From: Rubrobacter_A sp965214435
GTDB lineage: Bacteria > Actinomycetota > Rubrobacteria > Rubrobacterales > Rubrobacteraceae
Assembly: GCA_965214435.1 (NCBI GenBank)
Contig: OZ243960.1
Span: forward strand, 1,426,001 to 1,490,000
Length of the DNA stretch: 64,000 nucleotides
Direction of reading: 5' to 3'
Under the pieces are notes generated by a model that had not been told where the DNA came from, made no database searches, and worked only from the letters and a program-made list of their open reading frames with translations. Of this stretch, positions 1 to 7,709 are shown piece after piece. The position numbers and the translations under genes were made by a program. How positions within the stretch are numbered: position 1 is the first letter of the stretch; each line of letters starts with the position of its first letter.

Positions 1-1059
1 GAGGTTGACGAGCAGACCGTCTTGCAGACAGCCCTCGAAGACTTCCCTGGCAAGCTCCGGGTCGCCGAAGTCAAAGCCGAGCAGCAGCCCCGACCCCCGA
101 ACCTCGGCACCCGGTACTCTTTCCGCGAGCACCTCCAGGGCGTTTTTGAGCACTCTACCCTTGAACCGCACTTCCTCCAGGAACGCCTCGTCGGAGACCA
201 CGCCGAGGACGGCTCTTACCGCGGCCATCGCGAGCGGGTTGCCGCCGAAGGTCGAGCCGTGGTCCCCATACCCGAGCGCCGCATACTCCTCTTTGACGAG
301 CAGCGCCCCGACCGGCACGCCGCCCCCTAATCCTTTGGCGCTCGTGAGCGCGTCCGGGACCACCCCGACACCCTGGTAGGCGTACAGGTGCCCGGTCCGC
401 CCGGCTCCAGTCTGGACCTCGTCGAATATGAGGAGCGCGCCGTGCTCGTCGCAGAGTTCCCGCAAACCTTGCAGGAAACCTTCGGGGGCCGGGTTTACGC
501 CACCCTCGCCCTGCACCGGCTCCACCAGGACCGCTGCGGTCTGCGGGCCGACCATCTTCTTTGCCGCTTCGAGGTCGCCGAATGGGGCGTGGGCGTAGCC
601 GGCCGGCATCGGGCCGAAGCCCTCGTGGAGGCTCGTCTGGGCCGTCGCCGAGAGCCCGCCGTAGGTCCGGCCGTGGAACGACTTCGTGAAGGTCAGGATC
701 TCGTGCTTACCTTCGCCGTAGTTCTTGTAGGCGTGCTTGCGGGAGAGTTTAATAGCGGCCTCGACAGCTTCGGTGCCGGAGTTGCAGAAGAACACCTTGT
801 CGAAGTCAGTCGCCTCGCAAAGCATCCCGGCGACCTCGGCCTGTAGCGGCATCTCGTAGAGGTTCGAGCAGTGGATAAGCTTACCGGCCTGCTCCTGGAG
901 TGCCTCCACGAGCGCCGGATGGCCGTGGCCCAGGGAGTTGGTCGCTATGCCCGCGATAAAGTCCAGGTACCGCCCGCCCTTTTCGTCGAACAGCCAGCTA
1001 CCCTTCCCGTCCGTCGGGGCGATGTTCATCCTCTTGTAAGTCTCCATTACAGCGTTCAC
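1..1059 (-). CDS. argD: Acetylornithine aminotransferase (3' end outside window)
   Basis: PLP-dependent aminotransferase that converts N-acetylglutamate semialdehyde to N-acetylornithine in arginine synthesis, in the cytoplasm. The 353 codons in the window show the class III aminotransferase pattern: the substrate and cofactor motif CNSGTEAVEAAIKL, the Asp of LLIFDEVQTG that binds the pyridine nitrogen, and the catalytic Lys in SAKGLGGGVPVGAL. The start is a GTG that overlaps the TGA stop of argB (GTGA), so translation is probably coupled. The reading frame is open through base 1, so the C-terminus lies to the left of the window. It is the last visible gene of argJ-argB-argD. Confidence 0.95.
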   Translation of the reverse strand, partial: MNAVMETYKRMNIAPTDGKGSWLFDEKGGRYLDFIAGIATNSLGHGHPALVEALQEQAGKLIHCSNLYEMPLQAEVAGMLCEATDFDKVFFCNSGTEAVEAAIKLSRKHAYKNYGEGKHEILTFTKSFHGRTYGGLSATAQTSLHEGFGPMPAGYAHAPFGDLEAAKKMVGPQTAAVLVEPVQGEGGVNPAPEGFLQGLRELCDEHGALLIFDEVQTGAGRTGHLYAYQGVGVVPDALTSAKGLGGGVPVGALLVKEEYAALGYGDHGSTFGGNPLAMAAVRAVLGVVSDEAFLEEVRFKGRVLKNALEVLAERVPGAEVRGSGLLLGFDFGDPELAREVFEGCLQDGLLVNL

Positions 1060-1832
1060 GCGGTGACTCCTTCCGATATTAAAGTTCCGACCCTCTCGCC
1101 GCCCAGAGCGCCGAGCAGGGATCCTTTCTTGTTCCCGTTTACTATCCGGGCCTCTACCCCCGACCGGGCAGCCTCGGCCGCCGTCCGGAGCTTCGGCACC
1201 ATCCCGCCGGCCGCGAGACCGCTCTCCACGTATCCCTCGCACTCGTCAGCCGGAATCTCCGCTACCGGCTCCCCGTCCTTCAACAACCCGTCAACGTCGG
1301 TCAGAAGGAACAAGTCTCCGGCCCCGAGTCCCACGGCCAGCGCCGCGGCGGCCGCATCAGCGTTCACGTTGTACGTTCCCTCTGGACCCTCCCCGAGCGG
1401 CGCTACCACCGGCACGAAACCTCCCGCCCACAAAGCCTCCACCAGCCGGGAGTCCACCTCCTTTACGGTCCCGACCCGCCCGAGCCCCGGCACGGGCGAG
1501 ACGTGCAGTGTCGGGCCGTCGGTGCCGGAGATGCCGGCCGCCGGTACCCCGAGCGCGTTAAGCTCCCGGACGAGTGTCTTGTTCACCGACCCGGCGTAGA
1601 CCATCTCCGCGACCTCCAGAGCCGCCTCGTCCGTAACCCGCAGACCCTCGTGGAAGCGGGTCTCGATACCCAGAGCGTCGAGCATCCGGGTGAGTTGCGG
1701 GCCGCCGCCGTGAACCAGGGCAACCGGCCGGGGAGCCTCGCCGGAGAGTATCTCCGTCAGGTCTTCTAGTGCGCCGCCGGCCAGCGCCCCGCCCCCGACC
1801 TTTACTACTACCGGCTTTCTGCGAGCTTTCAC
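1056..1832 (-). CDS. argB: Acetylglutamate kinase
   Basis: Phosphorylates N-acetylglutamate with ATP, the second step of arginine synthesis and usually the arginine-inhibited one. The 258-aa protein has the amino-acid kinase fold signature: the N-terminal Lys and Gly loop in VVKVGGGAL, the substrate loop LVHGGGPQL, and the later ALAVGLGAGDLFLLTDVDG that binds the nucleotide. The GTG start overlaps the argJ stop by 4 bp (GTGA), and its own stop overlaps argD in the same way, so argJ-argB-argD is a tightly coupled operon. Length is normal for ArgB. Confidence 0.96.
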   Translation of the reverse strand: MKARRKPVVVKVGGGALAGGALEDLTEILSGEAPRPVALVHGGGPQLTRMLDALGIETRFHEGLRVTDEAALEVAEMVYAGSVNKTLVRELNALGVPAAGISGTDGPTLHVSPVPGLGRVGTVKEVDSRLVEALWAGGFVPVVAPLGEGPEGTYNVNADAAAAALAVGLGAGDLFLLTDVDGLLKDGEPVAEIPADECEGYVESGLAAGGMVPKLRTAAEAARSGVEARIVNGNKKGSLLGALGGERVGTLISEGVTA

Positions 1833-3049
1833 GTGCGGTAGCTACCGTTGATCTCGACGTACCCGTACGTCAGGTCGCAGCCCCACGCGACCGCCGAACC
1901 TTCGCCCTCTCCGCACCGGACGCTTATCCGGACCTCGTCCCCCGAGAGCGCCGCCGCAGCATCCGCTTCATCGAACGCCACCGGCTCCCCGGAGAATACT
2001 CTTACCGGCCCGAAAAACACTTCAACAGAGTCCGGGTCGAACTCCATCCCGGCGTAGCCCATCGAAACCAGCACCCGCCCCCAGTTCGCGTCTTCGCCGA
2101 ATACCGCGGCTTTTACGAGGTTGCTCCCGATCACGGCTTTCGCGAGCGCCGCCGCCGAAGCCTCGTCCGCCGCGCCCTCGACACTGGCCTCGACGAGCTT
2201 CGTGGCTCCCTCGCCGTCCCGGGCTATCTCCTTCGCGAGGCTCCGAGCCACGACCTCGACTGCCTCGGCGAACATCGGGTAATCCGCCGACTCTTCCGTA
2301 AGCGGCTCGTTGCCGGCGGCCCCGTTCGCCAAGAGGAGCGCCATATCGCTCGGGGAGGTATCGCCGTCCACGGTGACACGGTTAAAGGTCCTATCCGTGG
2401 CCCGTCGCAGGGTCTCCTGCAAGCAGTCTTTCTCCACGGCGGCGTCGGTCGTCAGGAAGGCCAGCATGGTGCCCATGTTCGGGTGGATCATGCCGCTCCC
2501 CTTTGCCACCCCCCCGACGGTTACCTCCCGCCCCCCGACCGAAAAACGCACCGCCGTCTCTTTTATCCGCGTGTCGGTGGTCAGAATAGCCTCCGGAAAC
2601 TCGGTATCCTCCCGGCTGAGCCCTGCAGCCGCCGCCCGCACGCCCTCCGAGATACGCTCCAGCGGCAAGTATTCCCCAACCACCCCGGTAGACGCCACGG
2701 CGACCTTGTCCGCCCTTAGCCCGAGAGTTTCGGCCGCGAGCGCCTGCATCCTTCGTGCGTCCTCTACTCCCCGCCGCCCCGTCGCCGCGTTCGCGACACC
2801 GCTATTGACCGCCACGGCCCGGACGTCCCCGCCCTCGACGGCCTCCCGCGTCACCACTAGCGGAGCACCCCGCACCACATTCCGCGTGTAAACCCCCGCC
2901 GAGGCGCATGGCTCTTCCGAATACAACAGCCCCAGGTCCCGCACCCCGGCCTTCCGCACGCCGCATGGCACCCCACAAGCTGCAAAGCCCTCCGCCGCCG
3001 TGGCACCGCCGGGAACAGCTTTTATCCGGATTGTTGAATTTTTATTCAT
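1829..3049 (-). CDS. argJ: Bifunctional glutamate N-acetyltransferase / ornithine acetyltransferase
   Basis: Recycles the acetyl group from N-acetylornithine to glutamate and, in bifunctional members, also acetylates glutamate from acetyl-CoA. The 406-aa protein carries the self-cleavage site Met-Gly-Thr-Met-Leu (MGTML), where the Thr becomes the nucleophile of the beta chain; most family members have ATML, so Gly in place of Ala is a small variation. I place the start at the ATG ending at 3049 (MNKNSTIRI); a longer frame begins at 3088 but would pass through the promoter. An ARG box overlaps the chosen start. First gene of the operon with argB and argD. Confidence 0.94.
   Translation of the reverse strand: MNKNSTIRIKAVPGGATAAEGFAACGVPCGVRKAGVRDLGLLYSEEPCASAGVYTRNVVRGAPLVVTREAVEGGDVRAVAVNSGVANAATGRRGVEDARRMQALAAETLGLRADKVAVASTGVVGEYLPLERISEGVRAAAAGLSREDTEFPEAILTTDTRIKETAVRFSVGGREVTVGGVAKGSGMIHPNMGTMLAFLTTDAAVEKDCLQETLRRATDRTFNRVTVDGDTSPSDMALLLANGAAGNEPLTEESADYPMFAEAVEVVARSLAKEIARDGEGATKLVEASVEGAADEASAAALAKAVIGSNLVKAAVFGEDANWGRVLVSMGYAGMEFDPDSVEVFFGPVRVFSGEPVAFDEADAAAALSGDEVRISVRCGEGEGSAVAWGCDLTYGYVEINGSYRT
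3035..3048. promoter_or_regulatory. ARG box overlapping the argJ start
   Basis: The sequence reads TGAAT, four T, ATTCA, which is a perfect match to the ArgR operator consensus TGAAT-W4-ATTCA. It overlaps the argJ ATG (3047-3049), so bound ArgR would block argJ initiation or early transcription. Confidence 0.8.
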
Positions 3050-3059
3050 TGGCGAGGTT

Positions 3060-3088
3060 ATTCTCGCACCCGCGCATGAGATGGTCAA
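3060..3088 (-). promoter_or_regulatory. Candidate argJ promoter
   Basis: On the minus strand a TTGACC -35 box (3083-3088), a 17-bp spacer and a GAGAAT -10 box (3060-3065) stand about 11 nt before the argJ ATG. This predicts a leader of only a few bases. It sits between the two ARG-box groups. Called by eye. Confidence 0.5.
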
Positions 3089-3120
3089 TCCTTTTATTCA
3101 AAAACTTGAATAAATATCCT
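3087..3120. promoter_or_regulatory. Two degenerate tandem ARG boxes
   Basis: Half sites ATTCA (3096-3100) and TGAAT (3107-3111) each form one half of a degenerate 14-bp ARG box (3087-3100 and 3107-3120). The box centres are 20 bp apart, close to the two-turn spacing that a hexameric ArgR uses. The second box covers the -35 region of argC. Confidence 0.6.
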
Positions 3121-3134
3121 GATCCTCTTAGAAT
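3106..3134 (+). promoter_or_regulatory. argC promoter, leaderless
   Basis: TTGAAT (3106-3111), a 17-bp spacer, and TAGAAT (3129-3134). The argC ATG at 3142 is 7 nt after the -10 box, so the mRNA would begin at or next to the start codon. The -35 box lies inside an ARG box, which explains arginine repression. Confidence 0.7.
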
Positions 3135-3141
3135 GTGCGGT

Positions 3142-4152
3142 ATGGGATTGAAGATCGGCGTTTACGGCGGCAGCGGGTACGGCGGGGTGGAGTTGGTGCG
3201 GCTGCTCTCCGGGCATCCGAAGGCCGAAGCTCTGGAGGTGGCTTCGCGGGGATACGCGGGGCAGACTATCTCCGAGGTTTTCCCGCAGCTTACAGCAAGC
3301 GGCAAATTCTGGGCGCCGGAGGAGATAGAGGCTTCGAGCCTTGACGTAGCGTTCGTAGCCTACCCGCACAAGGAAAGTGCCGGGACGGTTGAGGCTCTGT
3401 TGGAGGCTGGCACCGGGCTGGTGGTAGACCTTTCGGCCGACTTCCGGTTGCCGGACGTGGCGGTGTACGAGGAGTGGTACGGCGGGCACCCGGCACCGGG
3501 ACTGCTGAAGGAGGCGCATTACGGATTGCCGGAAATATTTGGGGCGGCGGAGGGCCGGCTCGTGGCGAATCCCGGATGCTACCCGACGGCGGCTATTCTG
3601 GCGCTCGCCCCGGTCGTGCGGCGGCTCGGGGACAGGATACGGTCCATTACCGTGAACGCGCTCTCGGGTATCAGCGGGGCGGGTGCGAAGCCTTCCGGTA
3701 AGACCCACTTCGTAAGCGCCAACGAGAACGCCAACGCCTACGGAGCGCCGCTGCACCGGCACACTCCGGAGATAGAAGCTATGCTGCGCCGGGTCGGGGC
3801 GTCGCCGAACGTCACCTTCGTGCCGCACCTGATACCCGTGACCCGCGGCGAGTTAGAGACCATAGTTGTGGACCTCGACGGGCCGCCGGAGGCCGGGGAG
3901 GTCCTCGGCTGGTACGAGAGAGATTATGCCGGGTGCGCGTTCGTCGAGGCTCGGGAGGCTTACCCGCACACCGCGCACGTCGCGAACACTAACCGCGCCC
4001 GGCTCTCGGCGGCGGTCGACGAGCGGGCCGGAAAACTCATTTTGTTCTCGGCGCTCGACAACCTCTTGAAAGGCGCGTCCGGTGCGGCGGTACAGAATAT
4101 GAACCTGGCGCTCGGCTTCGAGGAAGACCTCGGTCTGGAATATTTGAAGTAA
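3142..4152 (+). CDS. argC: N-acetyl-gamma-glutamyl-phosphate reductase
   Basis: NADPH-dependent reduction of acetylglutamyl phosphate to the semialdehyde, third step of arginine synthesis. The 336-aa protein starts with the dinucleotide-binding loop GVYGGSGYGG (residues 6-15) and has the catalytic Cys146 in VANPGCYPTA. The open frame extends far upstream, but the ATG at 3142 is preferred because the protein then starts at MGLKIGVYGG and because a -10 box lies 7 nt before it; an in-frame ATG at 3133 lies inside the -10 box. No Shine-Dalgarno is visible, in line with a leaderless mRNA. First gene of argC-argR-ACT/GNAT-argG. Confidence 0.94.
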   Translation: MGLKIGVYGGSGYGGVELVRLLSGHPKAEALEVASRGYAGQTISEVFPQLTASGKFWAPEEIEASSLDVAFVAYPHKESAGTVEALLEAGTGLVVDLSADFRLPDVAVYEEWYGGHPAPGLLKEAHYGLPEIFGAAEGRLVANPGCYPTAAILALAPVVRRLGDRIRSITVNALSGISGAGAKPSGKTHFVSANENANAYGAPLHRHTPEIEAMLRRVGASPNVTFVPHLIPVTRGELETIVVDLDGPPEAGEVLGWYERDYAGCAFVEAREAYPHTAHVANTNRARLSAAVDERAGKLILFSALDNLLKGASGAAVQNMNLALGFEEDLGLEYLK

Positions 4153-4163
4153 GTAGGAGGGGC

Positions 4164-4202
4164 ATGAACGTTAAAAGCTACGCCAACGCTTCCCGTGGAT
4201 AA
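4164..4202 (+). CDS. 12-codon leader ORF overlapping argR start
   Basis: A strong Shine-Dalgarno (AGGAGGGG at about 4155-4162) precedes an ATG at 4164 that opens a 12-residue frame, MNVKSYANASRG, ending with TAA at 4200-4202. The argR GTG (4195) lies inside this frame in another phase, and no Shine-Dalgarno is visible for argR itself. The likely role is translational coupling: ribosomes that finish the leader restart at the overlapping GTG. One Arg codon stands just before the end. This is an inference from spacing only. Confidence 0.5.
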   Translation: MNVKSYANASRG

Positions 4203-4653
4203 GAGCACGCGGCAGGATCTCATCCTCCGGCTTATCTCGGAGCAGGCGCTCGGCACCCAGGGAGAGGTGGCTGAGGCGCTGGCGAAGATAGACGTCGAGG
4301 TCGCCCAGGCTACCGTGAGCCGCGACCTCGCGGAGCTTGGTGTGCTGAAAGTCGGCAGCCGTTACCTGGCCCTCCCGCACGCACCCGGTGCCGCCGGCAT
4401 AGAGGTGCTGCCAAGCTTCGTCCTCGATGTGGCCCCGGCGCAGAACACGGTGGTTATACACACCCGTGACGGGACCGCTGGCGCCGTCGCGAACGTCCTC
4501 GACCGGGTAAAAGGTCTCAAGATACTCGGCACCGTGGCCGGCCAGGACACCGTACTCGCCGTTTCACTGGACACCCCCGCCGCCGCCGAGGTGGCGGACC
4601 TGCTCTCGGACATTTGCCGCGCCCGCACCCGGCCCGCCGGAAATGCCGAATAA
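4195..4653 (+). CDS. argR: Arginine repressor
   Basis: Hexameric DNA-binding repressor that binds ARG boxes when arginine is high. The 152-aa protein has the N-terminal winged helix (residues 1-70, with the recognition segment VAQATVSRDLAELG) and the C-terminal oligomerisation and arginine-binding domain, in which GTVAGQDTVLAV carries the expected Asp pair region. Start is GTG at 4195, overlapped by the leader ORF. Placing the repressor between argC and argG, with ARG boxes before argC, gives feedback control of its own operon. Confidence 0.93.
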   Translation: MDKSTRQDLILRLISEQALGTQGEVAEALAKIDVEVAQATVSRDLAELGVLKVGSRYLALPHAPGAAGIEVLPSFVLDVAPAQNTVVIHTRDGTAGAVANVLDRVKGLKILGTVAGQDTVLAVSLDTPAAAEVADLLSDICRARTRPAGNAE

Positions 4654-4656
4654 ACC

Positions 4657-5604
4657 TTGAGCAAAGCCTCCCGGAAGTTAGATAATCCGCCAAATATCTC
4701 GGTGCTCGACGGGCGTCTGGCCGTTTGCAGGCTGCTCCCGGATGCACCGGTGCCAGACTGGGTCACGGGTTCATGGTTTCTATCGGTAACGCGGACGCCC
4801 GCCGAACTCTCGATCGTCTGTGACGAGGAGAAGGTTCCCGGCGAAGTGAAACGTGAGAGAGGCTGGCGCGCCTTGAAGCTGGAAGGAATGTTGGATCTCT
4901 CCGCGGTCGGCGTCCTGGTCTCTGTGGCGGAGCCGCTGGCCGAGGCCGGGGTCAGTATCTTCGCCATCGCCACTTACGACACCGACTACGTGCTGGTAAA
5001 AGAAGATCAGTTAGATACCGCCACTACCGCCTTGCAGAGGGCGGGGCACGAACTCCACCTCTCACTAGACACCGAGGAAACCTTTACTGTGAGGCTGGCG
5101 ACTAAAGAAGATGAGCCGTTTTTGTGGCAGATGCTGTACGAAGCCGTCCACTGGGACTCACAAGAAACCGGCCCGAAACCTCCGCCGGAAGAACTGTTAT
5201 CCAGGCCCGGCCTACGCCGCTACCTCGAAGGTTGGGGAAGAGAAAACGACTTCGCCGTCGTTGCCCTGGATACCGGGGACGGAAGCAGAGTCGGAGCCAC
5301 GTGGCACAGGACCTTTCCGGCGAGCGACCCCGGCTACGGCTTTGTGGACGACGCTACGCCGGAGATCGTCCTCGCCGTAGTCCCGGACCGGCGCGGCGCG
5401 GGTGTCGGTGGAACCTTGTTGCGGGCTCTGATGTTTGGCGCGCGCTCGAACAGGTTCAGCGCTATCAGCCTGGGCGTCCGGAAGAGCAACCCCGCTGCTA
5501 TAAAGCTCTACGAAAGAAAAGGTTTTGCCAGGCTTCGAGAAGACGGAACCTCGTGGATCATGAAAGCAGAGCTGTGTAACAACAAGACGACTGGTAGCTT
5601 GTAA
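4657..5604 (+). CDS. ACT-domain (CASTOR-like) and GNAT acetyltransferase fusion
   Basis: A 315-aa protein starting with TTG 3 bp after argR. Residues 1-130 resemble the ACT_7/CASTOR-type ACT domains (segments LSIVCDEEKVPGEV, LSAVGVLVSVAEPLAEAGVS and IFAIATYDTDYVLVKEDQ). Residues 145-305 are a GNAT N-acetyltransferase with the acetyl-CoA loop RRGAGVGGTLL and the C-terminal NPAAIKLYERKGF. ACT domains of this type bind amino acids, and the eukaryotic CASTOR1 binds arginine, so an arginine-gated acetyltransferase is a reasonable guess given the operon. The acetyl acceptor cannot be read from the sequence. Glutamate acetylation is possible, but ArgJ may already cover it. Confidence 0.75.
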   Translation: MSKASRKLDNPPNISVLDGRLAVCRLLPDAPVPDWVTGSWFLSVTRTPAELSIVCDEEKVPGEVKRERGWRALKLEGMLDLSAVGVLVSVAEPLAEAGVSIFAIATYDTDYVLVKEDQLDTATTALQRAGHELHLSLDTEETFTVRLATKEDEPFLWQMLYEAVHWDSQETGPKPPPEELLSRPGLRRYLEGWGRENDFAVVALDTGDGSRVGATWHRTFPASDPGYGFVDDATPEIVLAVVPDRRGAGVGGTLLRALMFGARSNRFSAISLGVRKSNPAAIKLYERKGFARLREDGTSWIMKAELCNNKTTGSL

Positions 5605-5625
5605 CAGGCTACAAACGGAGGAAAG

Positions 5626-6852
5626 ATGTCGCTAGACGGAAAAAAGGTCGTGCTCGCCTACTCTGGAGGGCTGGACACCTCGGTCTGCTTGAAGTGGTTC
5701 GAGCAGCAGGGGGCGACGCCATACGCCTTGTATCTGGACCTCGGACAGGGCGAGCCCGCGGTAGACGTCAAGGAAAAGGCGCTCAAGATCGGGGCCTCCG
5801 ACGCTTTCGTCCGGGACGCGAGGTCGGAATTCGTTGATGAATATGTCGCTCCCGCCATAAAAGCTAACGCGCTTTACGGCGGACGGTACCCGCTGTTCAC
5901 GGCGCTCGGGCGGCCGCTCATCGCCAAAAAGCTCGTCGAGGCGGCGCGGGAGGTGGGAGCAACGCACATCGCCCACGGCTCTACGGGTAAGGGTAACGAC
6001 CAGGTCCGCTTCGACGTCACCACCGCATCTATCGCCCCGGACCTCTCCGTGGTGGCCCCGGTCCGGGAATGGAATATGAGCCGCCCCGAAGAGATGGAGT
6101 ACGCCGAACAGCACGGCATCCCGGTCCCGACCACAAAGAAGTCTCCCTACAGCGTGGACGAGAACCTCTGGGGACGCTCCATAGAAGCCGGTCCACTCGA
6201 AGATCCGGACCATGAACCTACACCTGACGTATACACTTTGACCAACGAGCCGGAGGACGCGCCGGACGAGGCGCGGTATGTGGAGATCGGCTTTAGAGAA
6301 GGGTTGCCGGTCAGCCTCGACGGGACGGAGCTACCGCTGCGGGAACTCATCTCGGAGTTGGACGGGGTTGCCGGAGAACACGGGGTCGGACGTATAGACA
6401 TGATCGAGGACCGCCTCGTCGGTATAAAGAGCCGGGAAATATATGAGGCCCCCGCAGCCACGGCCGTTATCCAGGCCCACAAAGAACTCGAAAGCATGAC
6501 CCTCCCGAAAGACGTGCTCCGCTTTAAAGCACAAGTAGAGCAGCGCTACGCCGAGCTTACCTACGACGGCCTCTGGTTTACGCCGCTCAAAAAAGCGCTG
6601 GACGCCTTTGTCGCCGAGACCCAGAAAACGGTCTCCGGGACCGTCCGGCTCAAGCTCTACAAAGGTTCCTCGACCGTCGCCGGCCGGACCGCTCCACACG
6701 CGCTTTACAGCAAAGAGCTCGCGACCTACGACCCGAACAGCACGTTCGATGAAACAGCCGCCGCCGGGTTTATAGCCCTGTGGGGCCTGCCCGCCCGCCA
6801 GTGGGCCGGGATCAACGGCGGAATGGAGAGAGAAACACCCAACGCTCAGTAA
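5626..6852 (+). CDS. argG: Argininosuccinate synthase
   Basis: Joins citrulline and aspartate with ATP in the cytoplasm. The 408-aa protein has the N-type ATP pyrophosphatase P-loop AYSGGLDTSV at residues 10-19, the family motif HGSTGKGNDQVRF, and full family length. A clear Shine-Dalgarno (GGAGG) precedes the ATG. It is the last gene of the argC operon; argH, which often follows, is not here and the next gene is unrelated. Confidence 0.97.
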   Translation: MSLDGKKVVLAYSGGLDTSVCLKWFEQQGATPYALYLDLGQGEPAVDVKEKALKIGASDAFVRDARSEFVDEYVAPAIKANALYGGRYPLFTALGRPLIAKKLVEAAREVGATHIAHGSTGKGNDQVRFDVTTASIAPDLSVVAPVREWNMSRPEEMEYAEQHGIPVPTTKKSPYSVDENLWGRSIEAGPLEDPDHEPTPDVYTLTNEPEDAPDEARYVEIGFREGLPVSLDGTELPLRELISELDGVAGEHGVGRIDMIEDRLVGIKSREIYEAPAATAVIQAHKELESMTLPKDVLRFKAQVEQRYAELTYDGLWFTPLKKALDAFVAETQKTVSGTVRLKLYKGSSTVAGRTAPHALYSKELATYDPNSTFDETAAAGFIALWGLPARQWAGINGGMERETPNAQ

Positions 6853-6973
6853 ATAACCGTGAAGTAGAAGGTTAGGTATAAGCGAGTCCAGGATAGATTG
6901 TCGTTGGAGAGGTTTGGCGCGGAGGTTCTGGCGGTAGAGAAGGCCGGGTAGGTCATAGAAGAAAGAGGTTAGA

Positions 6974-7327
6974 GTGACAGAGCAGCCGATAACTCCGGAC
7001 GAGATAGACTCGACCACGGCGACGCTTCGAGGCGGGGTTGCGAACCTCGCGATCAGCTCCGCGGTAGGGGAGATAGAGCTTTGGCAGCAGAAATTGGAAG
7101 CGGCCGGGGACCCGGGTTTGACCAAGATCGGCGGCGATCTCGGCCGTCTCCGCGACGAACTGACGGCGGATAACCTCGACGCCGAGGCGGTCGGCGGTCT
7201 GCTAAGTAGCCTGGGCCAGCAGACCGCGAGCGTCGGAGGCGGCGATCTGCCGCCATTTATAGTCGAGAAGCTGCAAATCCTGGGGCGGCTGCTTACCGAA
7301 GAAAGCTCTAAAATTTCCGAAGGCTAG
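6974..7327 (+). CDS. Hypothetical protein, 117 aa
   Basis: Not recognised. The protein starts with GTG after a purine-rich stretch (GAAAGAGG) and is acidic and mostly helical by composition, without membrane segments or Cys. The segments LWQQKLEAAGDPGLTKIGG and LLSSLGQQTASVGGGDLPP suggest helical pairs. It stands alone between argG and a convergent small gene; codon use matches the neighbours, so it is probably a real gene. Confidence 0.6.
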   Translation: MTEQPITPDEIDSTTATLRGGVANLAISSAVGEIELWQQKLEAAGDPGLTKIGGDLGRLRDELTADNLDAEAVGGLLSSLGQQTASVGGGDLPPFIVEKLQILGRLLTEESSKISEG

Positions 7328-7344
7328 GATAGCCGCAGAGCTGA

Positions 7345-7698
7345 TTACGGAAAGCTAGCAGACCACCAGAGTGCGCCGGTTTTCAGGCACCAGACGCTGG
7401 CCGTACCGGTCTCTTCCTCGTTCAGGTAGATGAGGCGCCAGGGGTGGCCTTCTACTATTCGCGCTATAGATGGGCTCTTGTCGCACAACTCGTCGATAAC
7501 GCAGCGGGCAAATTCCAGTTCGTTCAGTAATTTCTGGTCCGGAGTATCCTCTATCCGCCAGGACGGGTGCACCCGGACCTCCAGGCATCCGTCGGGGGCG
7601 AGCCACAAGTTTACGCCCCGGTAGCTGGCGGCGTGGCCTTTCCGTAGACGCCCGGCGCAGTTCTCGATAAGCTGAGTGTCCCCGTATGTCGTTGCCAT
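7345..7698 (-). CDS. Hypothetical protein, 117 aa
   Basis: Not recognised. A soluble alpha/beta protein with several Trp and Cys residues (for example VNLWLAPDGCLEVRVHPSW and HPWRLIYLNEEE). It follows the transglutaminase gene with an 11-bp gap on the same strand, so it may be the last gene of the MoxR-DUF58-transglutaminase operon. No catalytic motif is visible. Confidence 0.6.
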   Translation of the reverse strand: MATTYGDTQLIENCAGRLRKGHAASYRGVNLWLAPDGCLEVRVHPSWRIEDTPDQKLLNELEFARCVIDELCDKSPSIARIVEGHPWRLIYLNEEETGTASVWCLKTGALWWSASFP

Positions 7699-7709
7699 TT
7701 ATATGCCTC

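Noticed and set aside
388..1599. Long open frames opposite argD and argB
   Set aside because: They are antisense shadows of conserved genes in high-GC DNA.
2908..3141. Longer ArgC starting inside argJ
   Set aside because: The extension does not look like ArgC and crosses the promoter and ARG boxes.
4657..5604. Classical N-acetylglutamate synthase
   Set aside because: ArgA has an amino-acid kinase domain before the GNAT part, not an ACT domain; only a remote functional parallel is possible.
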